DNA of 10,366 nucleotides from Clostridiales bacterium (GTDB taxonomy: Bacteria; Bacillota; Clostridia; Oscillospirales; Acutalibacteraceae): assembly GCA_019419895.1 (NCBI GenBank), contig JAHZIE010000056.1, positions 5,733-16,098 of the forward strand, given 5' to 3'. The notes beneath the pieces are model-generated. The model made no database searches. It saw only the letters and a program-made list of their open reading frames with translations, and was not told the DNA's origin. Of the stretch, positions 6,339 through 10,366 are shown in pieces. Position 1 is the first letter of the stretch; the number at the start of each line of letters is the position of its first letter. The translations under genes were made by a program, and so were the position numbers.

Positions 6339-6342
6339 ATAT

Positions 6343-7818
6343 TTATTTGCCTGATACCGTCACAACCGCGGTAGGAGTACCATAAACCCAGCTTCCCGGT
6401 GAAGAATCGATGGAAACCGAGATTGGCACCTCATGGCTTCCGGATAGGGAAGAAAGGGCTTTACCGTCAATGGTGGCGACAATAGAATCCTCGTCCACCG
6501 TTTCAATCTGAGCCGCCGGTCCGGTGATCCGCACCTTCAGCGAGGTGGTCAGGATACTGACATTTTTGTTATCCGGAGCATCGGATACTTCAAAATTGGT
6601 GATGGTAAATTCCTTTGTGCGCATACCGGCGAGATTGAGCTCCACTTCGATTTCATCTGTAGTATCCTTATCCGCGATAGAACAGCCGGAAGGAAGCTCT
6701 ACCGAAAATTTGAAGGAGGTATGGCTGGTATCCACCTCGTTGAAGTTGATGGTTCCCACATTCAGTTCAGAAAAGGTCTGAAACACGTCGGAAGGGCCGG
6801 AAATAGAAAGAAATCCTGGGGAAATTGAGATACGGGAATCGGAAAAAGTGGCCGGCCTGTTGAGATAACCGATAGTGACTGGAATGGATTTCAACTGAAG
6901 CGCCACTATGGTGATTTCCGTGTTGGAAACAGAAAGAGTCAAGGGCGAGCTGGGATTTTCCTCCGTGGCATATTCAATGGTGTTACCATTCTCGTCGTAC
7001 AAAAGGATTTCCGCCGGGTAGGTTGTAGTATTAGAAATGACGGAATCCACTTTTGCGGAAGCCACCACACGGTTAATTTTGTTCAGCTCCGTTTCAGGAC
7101 CAGTGACAACCACTGTCTCGTCGGAAACTGTCGGGCTTTTCAGCAGGAATCCCGCCGCCGCCGTGTAATCTCCCGTCTCTGTTTCAATGGGGAATTCTCT
7201 GGAAACCAGTCGATCCAGCCGGACCGTTGTGCTGATCTGGCTGACATTGTCAATTTTAAAATTACTTTGATTGGCTGAGGTGACAGAGATATTGGCAAGA
7301 TAAGTTCCCGGGCCTGTGATATCGGTAAATTGGGCGATGGCCACCAGATCATCAGCCTTGATCTGGCCTACAATATAACGGTTCCCGCTGATGGTGACAT
7401 CCACCGAGGAAACCCCTTTTTCAATAATCTTCAATCCAAGCCCATTGTCCTCGTCCTCCACTGTGGATGGCAGCTTATACGCGACCGGCACATTGGAGAT
7501 GACAACAGTCTGCTCCGTATAGCTGGTGAGGGAAACAATCACCCAGAGCACCGCGGCGCAGAAAACGGAAAAAGCCATGAGAAAACGGTTGTTATAAAAT
7601 AACTTCCCCAGACGAAATTTTTTCTTTTTTGGCTCAGCCTCTGGAAGCTTTTTGATCTCTTCATCAATATTGAGCTCAGTGACGGGATCCTTTGGAAGGG
7701 ATGGGCTTCTTCCAGCACCCTGGGCCTCCCCGGCCGGACAGCTGTTATTGTTTTCCACAGGAACGTCTTTTTCTTCGGACGTATTCCCATTTGGTTCAAA
7801 AGGCTTCTTATTTTCCAT
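6343..7818 (-). CDS. cdaR: CdaR (YbbR-domain) regulator of the diadenylate cyclase
   Basis: A 491-residue single-pass membrane protein. Residues 1-78 are a hydrophilic, Glu/Asp-rich, probably disordered cytoplasmic segment ending in the basic stretch PKKKKFRLGK. Residues 79-98 (FLMAFSVFCAAVLWVIVSL) form the membrane helix. The rest lies outside the cell as about four YbbR repeats, near 104-200, 208-300, 310-395 and 402-490, each marked by a V-x-I-x-G-P-like strand (for example VVVTGPE 237-242, SISGPSD 338-344, VRITGPAA 429-436). In Bacillus and relatives CdaR binds CdaA and modulates c-di-AMP synthesis. The ATG overlaps the cdaA stop by 11 bases, with AAGG about 10 bases upstream, implying coupling. 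The long N-terminal tail is larger than in the B. subtilis protein. The IS element begins immediately after the stop. Confidence 0.92.
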   Translation of the reverse strand: MENKKPFEPNGNTSEEKDVPVENNNSCPAGEAQGAGRSPSLPKDPVTELNIDEEIKKLPEAEPKKKKFRLGKLFYNNRFLMAFSVFCAAVLWVIVSLTSYTEQTVVISNVPVAYKLPSTVEDEDNGLGLKIIEKGVSSVDVTISGNRYIVGQIKADDLVAIAQFTDITGPGTYLANISVTSANQSNFKIDNVSQISTTVRLDRLVSREFPIETETGDYTAAAGFLLKSPTVSDETVVVTGPETELNKINRVVASAKVDSVISNTTTYPAEILLYDENGNTIEYATEENPSSPLTLSVSNTEITIVALQLKSIPVTIGYLNRPATFSDSRISISPGFLSISGPSDVFQTFSELNVGTINFNEVDTSHTSFKFSVELPSGCSIADKDTTDEIEVELNLAGMRTKEFTITNFEVSDAPDNKNVSILTTSLKVRITGPAAQIETVDEDSIVATIDGKALSSLSGSHEVPISVSIDSSPGSWVYGTPTAVVTVSGK

Positions 7819-8689
7819 TTTTTTCGACCTTCTTTCTGGAGTTCTTCAAGGAAGAAAGGCCTGCTTTCTTTTCCCTCTCCTTTTCCTCCGGCAGAAGGGC
7901 GTTGGCCAGCGTTGCCTGAAGGGTATCCTTGGTATAGTTGCGGGTCAGCCGGCCGTTTTGCGCCACAGAGATATTGCCCGTCTCCTCGGAAACAATGACA
8001 ATAATCGCGTCTGACGCCTCGCTCATCCCCAATGCGGCGCGGTGGCGGGTACCCAGCTCACTGCTGACATTGGCGTTTTGTGTCAGGGGAAGAATACAGC
8101 CGGCGGCATAAACCTTGCCGTCCCGTATGATCATTGCCCCATCGTGCAGAGGAGCCTTGTTAAAAAATATGTTTCCAATTAATTCTGGCGTGGGCTGCGC
8201 GTTGACAACAGTACCCGTATTGATGATTTCTCCCAGCTTGGTGGTGCGTTCAAAAACAATGAGAGCCCCCATTTTCATATTGCGCAGTATCATACATCCC
8301 TCAACAACTGGTTTGATGCAGCTCTGAACCTGCGTGGACAATTCCTCGGAGGTTTTGCTTCCCAGAATGCCAAGATTCGGCATTTTGCTGCGCCCAAGCT
8401 GCTCAAGGGCCTTTCGAAGTTCCGGCTGAAAGAGAACGATGAGAGCAAAAACGCCCACCTGAAACAGATTTACCAGAAAATAGTCCATCATGCGCAGGTT
8501 GAACAGTTTTACCACACCGTAAACCAAAAGCAGTATGGCCAGCCCCTTAAACAATTGGGCGGCCCGGGTGTCACGAATGAGCTGTATAACCTTGTATATA
8601 ATATAGGATACCATAAGAATATCCAGTAAATCGGATAGTTCGAACGTCCACAGTAATCCAACAAACTGCAGCCATATTTTTTCTACCAT
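7808..8689 (-). CDS. cdaA: Diadenylate cyclase CdaA
   Basis: Membrane-bound enzyme that joins two ATP into cyclic di-AMP, a second messenger for potassium, osmotic and wall homeostasis. The 293-residue chain has three predicted membrane helices (about 20-37, 46-64, 68-87), a linker, and the DAC domain with the catalytic motifs DGA (183-185) and RHRAA (215-219). GALIVFERTT (141-150) and the SEE segment (234-236) are also typical. A charged Lys/Arg-rich tail follows from about 267, somewhat longer than in the 273-residue B. subtilis protein. The ATG at 8687-8689 has AAAGGAAG about 7 bases upstream. cdaR overlaps its 3' end. In many Firmicutes glmM is third in this operon; here it is absent. All residues expected for activity are present. 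Confidence 0.96.
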   Translation of the reverse strand: MVEKIWLQFVGLLWTFELSDLLDILMVSYIIYKVIQLIRDTRAAQLFKGLAILLLVYGVVKLFNLRMMDYFLVNLFQVGVFALIVLFQPELRKALEQLGRSKMPNLGILGSKTSEELSTQVQSCIKPVVEGCMILRNMKMGALIVFERTTKLGEIINTGTVVNAQPTPELIGNIFFNKAPLHDGAMIIRDGKVYAAGCILPLTQNANVSSELGTRHRAALGMSEASDAIIVIVSEETGNISVAQNGRLTRNYTKDTLQATLANALLPEEKEREKKAGLSSLKNSRKKVEKNGK

Positions 8690-8713
8690 AGCTTACTTCC
8701 TTTCCCTCAATAT

Positions 8714-8739
8714 GGCGTGAAGGACCGCCCTTCGACGCC
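8714..8739 (-). promoter_or_regulatory. Leader hairpin upstream of cdaA
   Basis: In the cdaA leader two arms, GGCGTGAAGG (8714-8723) and CCTTC-G-ACGCC (8729-8739), can form a 10-bp stem with a one-base bulge and a 5-base loop. It ends about 10 bases before the ribosome site. No poly-T follows, so it is not a terminator as it stands. It might modulate translation or mRNA life. I do not recognise a riboswitch class, and a chance structure is possible. Confidence 0.35.
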
Positions 8740-8791
8740 GTCAAACGGAGGGATAAAACCCACTGCCTGTTACCTCTCCCTTTATTTATTA

Positions 8792-8819
8792 ATTTTAACA
8801 TAATTATATATAAATTCAA
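8792..8819 (-). promoter_or_regulatory. Putative promoter of cdaA-cdaR
   Basis: On the minus strand TTGAAT (8814-8819, 4 of 6) is followed after 16 bases by TAAAAT (8792-8797, 5 of 6) with TGT just before it, an extended -10. Transcription would start near 8785, giving a leader of about 95 bases. The region is AT-rich, so an alternative TATAAT with a poor -35 also exists nearby. No terminator is visible between this site and the upstream desulfurase-like gene, so read-through may add to expression. Confidence 0.5.
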
Positions 8820-8830
8820 TAGAGAAGTTG

Positions 8831-9976
8831 TTAATTCCTAAAATTTGAGAGAATAGACAACACCGAATCCATCTGTTTTTTGGTATTAAAAATAGAAGGG
8901 CTGATACGGACAGTTCCAATTTCCAATGTGTCAAAATACCGATGCGCAAGGGGCGCGCAGTGAAGCCCCGCCCTTGTGGCGACGCCGTGCCGATTTAAAG
9001 CTTGTGAAATATCCTCACTTGCTTTTCCGGAGACATTAAAGGAGAGGACAGGAGCAAAAAATTCTTGTGTGGGACGAGCCGTGTAAAGCTGGATATGGCG
9101 CATTTTGGAAAGCTCGTCATGCAGATAGGCCATAAGGCTGATTTCGTGGGAGGCAACCCTTTCCAGCGTTGCTTTTTGGATAAAATCAATTCCAGCGGAA
9201 AGTCCTATAATGCCAGGCGTGTTTGGTGTGCCGCTTTCCATCCTGTCAGGCATAACAGAGGGCTGCTGAAGGGAAGAGGAATTGCTCCCGGTTCCTCCCT
9301 CAAGAAGGGTATCGAGCTCCGCGCCTCGTCTTGTCGCCAAAATTCCGGTTCCCATTGGGCCGTATAATCCTTTATGGCCCGCGCAGCACAAAAAATCAAT
9401 GGGATATTTTTCCATATCAATAGGAAGTACTCCGGCGCTTTGTGCCGCATCAATCATAATTTGAATTCCTTCCCCGGCCGCCAGCTGGGCAAGGCGTTCG
9501 ATGGGAAGGCGGATCCCCCAGACGTTGGAGGCATGCGTGCAGGCAATCAGTTTGGTATTTGGTTTGAGACATTGGCGGAAGGCCTCGACTGTTTTATCGT
9601 CATCCCCTGGAAACACTTTTGCGATAGTAACAGCCACTCCCTGTTCCTTGAGCTTTTCCAGAGGGCGCATGACAGCGTTATGCTCCAGACAGGAAACAAT
9701 CACATGATCGCCCGGATTAAGCAGCCCCTTGAGCACCATGTTGATTGATTGGGTGCAGTTCATTGTAAAGGCGACGCACTCTTCCCCTGAGACATGAAAT
9801 AATTTAGCTATTTTTTTTCGGCATTGAAAAATTTGCTCTGAGGTTGCCATCGCCATTTCATGCCCGCCGCGGCCCGGGTTGGCGCCATACCGCACCAGCG
9901 CGTTTCCTACGGCGCGGCGGACAGCCTCCGGTTTAGGGTAGGTGGTTGCTGCGTTATCAAGATAGATCACTCTCAT
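8831..9976 (-). CDS. Cysteine desulfurase-like PLP enzyme (class V aminotransferase family)
   Basis: A 381-residue PLP-dependent enzyme of the cysteine desulfurase/selenocysteine lyase group. It opens with YLDNAATTYPKP (5-16). The PLP site shows His99 (LEHN), His148-Asn151 (THASN), Asp176 (DAAQS) and the Schiff-base Lys202 (CAGHKGLYGP). The mobile Cys340 lies in RAGLHCAP (335-342), a SufS-like arrangement. It looks complete and active. It best fits the subfamily typified by Enterococcus EF2568, often found with DUF3343 and selD in selenium loci; selD is not in this window. I start at the ATG 9974-9976, just before the RVIYLDNAA strand and with AAAGG upstream; starts at 9985 and 9997 are possible. 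It overlaps the DUF3343 gene by 20 bases. Its job would be mobilising S or Se from (seleno)cysteine. Confidence 0.88.
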   Translation of the reverse strand: MRVIYLDNAATTYPKPEAVRRAVGNALVRYGANPGRGGHEMAMATSEQIFQCRKKIAKLFHVSGEECVAFTMNCTQSINMVLKGLLNPGDHVIVSCLEHNAVMRPLEKLKEQGVAVTIAKVFPGDDDKTVEAFRQCLKPNTKLIACTHASNVWGIRLPIERLAQLAAGEGIQIMIDAAQSAGVLPIDMEKYPIDFLCCAGHKGLYGPMGTGILATRRGAELDTLLEGGTGSNSSSLQQPSVMPDRMESGTPNTPGIIGLSAGIDFIQKATLERVASHEISLMAYLHDELSKMRHIQLYTARPTQEFFAPVLSFNVSGKASEDISQALNRHGVATRAGLHCAPLAHRYFDTLEIGTVRISPSIFNTKKQMDSVLSILSNFRN

Positions 9977-10196
9977 CCGACCTTTCATAGCGTCCATTGA
10001 CGCGAATTCCTGCTTCTATTAATATTTTTTCCGCGGCGTCAGTATTCTCATTTACATAAATACAATACCCACAGCCCGATTTCTGAAGGCCGCGGGGAAT
10101 TCTTTCTATATATGCTTTAAAGCCCTTCCGGCGAAGGAGCTCCTTGCCCTTCATTGCGTAGGTCACGGAACTGACCATTAATAATATTTTTTTCAT
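9957..10196 (-). CDS. DUF3343 protein, putative Se/S carrier-like
   Basis: A 79-residue protein of the DUF3343 family (Pfam: putative Se/S carrier protein-like). It has the typical alpha/beta start, the AMKGKELLRRKGFKAYIE helix-strand segment, PRGLQKSGCGYC with two cysteines (Cys42 and Cys45), and a second half, AAEKILIEAGI. The Cys just after the Pro-Arg-x-Leu segment is the conserved candidate to carry a persulfide or selenide. The gene overlaps the desulfurase-like gene (9957-9976), suggesting that the enzyme hands its sulfur or selenium to this protein; that step is inference. The ATG at 10194-10196 follows GGGAGG by about 11 bases. No membrane or signal segment is seen. Confidence 0.85.
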   Translation of the reverse strand: MKKILLMVSSVTYAMKGKELLRRKGFKAYIERIPRGLQKSGCGYCIYVNENTDAAEKILIEAGIRVNGRYERSDESDLS

Positions 10197-10237
10197 AAGA
10201 AAGCTTGCCTCCCTTTCCCATCATAGTCTTTCTATCT

Positions 10238-10290
10238 ATCATATGCGGACCTGATTTGATTGGCGAGGGAAAGTTTTGAAAAGGCGAGGG
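10238..10290 (-). promoter_or_regulatory. Candidate promoter with operator-like direct repeat, DUF3343 operon
   Basis: On the minus strand TCGCCA (10261-10266, 4 of 6) and TATGAT (10238-10243, 5 of 6) are 17 bases apart and lie about 40 bases before the DUF3343 ATG. A direct repeat CCCTCGCC occurs twice (complement of 10262-10269 and 10283-10290), spaced exactly 21 bases or two helical turns. The promoter-proximal copy covers the -35 box. This layout resembles an activator site, but with only two short copies it is a weak case. Beyond 10291 to the end of the window I see no gene. Confidence 0.35.
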
Positions 10291-10366
10291 GAAAAATAAA
10301 AATGGAAGCCAGAAATTCCTCTGGTGAGGAAAATCGGAAGAAGATGGAGGGCTAGAGGTTGAACAG

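Larger units (their letters stand above)
5660..6342 (+). mobile_element. IS200/IS605-group insertion sequence, tnpA only, defective
   Basis: A roughly 0.68-kb element holding a single plus-strand tnpA remnant, flanked by subterminal hairpins of nearly the same sequence: left at 5674-5692 and right at 6320-6338. Members of this group lack terminal inverted repeats and target duplications and use such hairpins, recognised as single-stranded DNA by the HUH transposase. Size, hairpins and the RBS-blocking leader (5729-5782) all fit the IS200 subgroup. Exact ends are not determined from one sequence; I place them between the terminator at 5628-5658 and the cdaR stop at 6343. The transposase is broken, so the copy could move only with TnpA supplied by a related intact copy. 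Confidence 0.82.

Noticed and set aside
10309..10324. Short inverted repeat CCAGA/TCTGG followed by a T-rich run on the minus strand, as terminator of a gene to the right
   Set aside because: Only a 5-bp stem, and the T-rich run is separated from it; too weak to call.

Overview
This window is a compact stretch of chromosome from an anaerobic Firmicute. A member of the Clostridia is the best guess, perhaps of the Oscillospirales/Ruminococcaceae type. The evidence is the combination of a ferredoxin-dependent 2-oxoacid oxidoreductase, MEP-pathway isoprenoid genes, the c-di-AMP cyclase CdaA with its partner CdaR, strong GGAGG-type ribosome sites, and a DUF3343 plus class V aminotransferase pair of the kind seen with selenium/sulfur genes. 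The lineage is inferred from gene content, not from a marker gene. Every intact gene lies on the minus strand. The only plus-strand gene is a broken IS200-type transposase.

Layout, in the direction of minus-strand transcription from the right edge: (1) 10196-8831, a small DUF3343 protein overlapping a cysteine-desulfurase-like enzyme. (2) 8689-6343, cdaA-cdaR, making and controlling cyclic di-AMP, with a likely promoter at 8792-8819. (3) 6342-5660, an IS200/IS605-group element of about 0.7 kb in the opposite orientation. It sits between the cdaR stop codon and a strong hairpin terminator (5628-5658) that was probably the operon's own. (4) 5627-5222, about 400 bases with no convincing gene. 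(5) 5138-1840, a five-gene operon: a P-loop ATPase, a 2x[4Fe-4S] ferredoxin subunit, and the alpha, beta and gamma subunits of a Vor/Kor-type 2-oxoacid:ferredoxin oxidoreductase. It starts at a near-consensus promoter (5193-5221) and ends at a hairpin (1751-1780). (6) 1839-1470, a gene-free spacer. (7) 1371-154, ispD-ispF with their own sigma-A-like promoter (1438-1467), followed by an imperfect hairpin.

How they work together: the oxidoreductase subunits form one enzyme that oxidatively decarboxylates a 2-oxoacid to an acyl-CoA and reduces ferredoxin. Ferredoxin would also be a natural electron source for the late Fe-S steps of the MEP pathway, of which IspD and IspF are the middle steps; that link is inference. 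CdaA and CdaR form a membrane module for c-di-AMP synthesis. glmM, the usual third gene of that module, does not follow here.

I see no clearly new multi-gene system. The points most worth a second look are the P-loop ATPase leading the oxidoreductase operon, the charged tails of CdaA and CdaR, the precise lesion in the IS200 transposase beside an intact RBS-occluding hairpin, and the operator-like repeat upstream of the DUF3343 gene.
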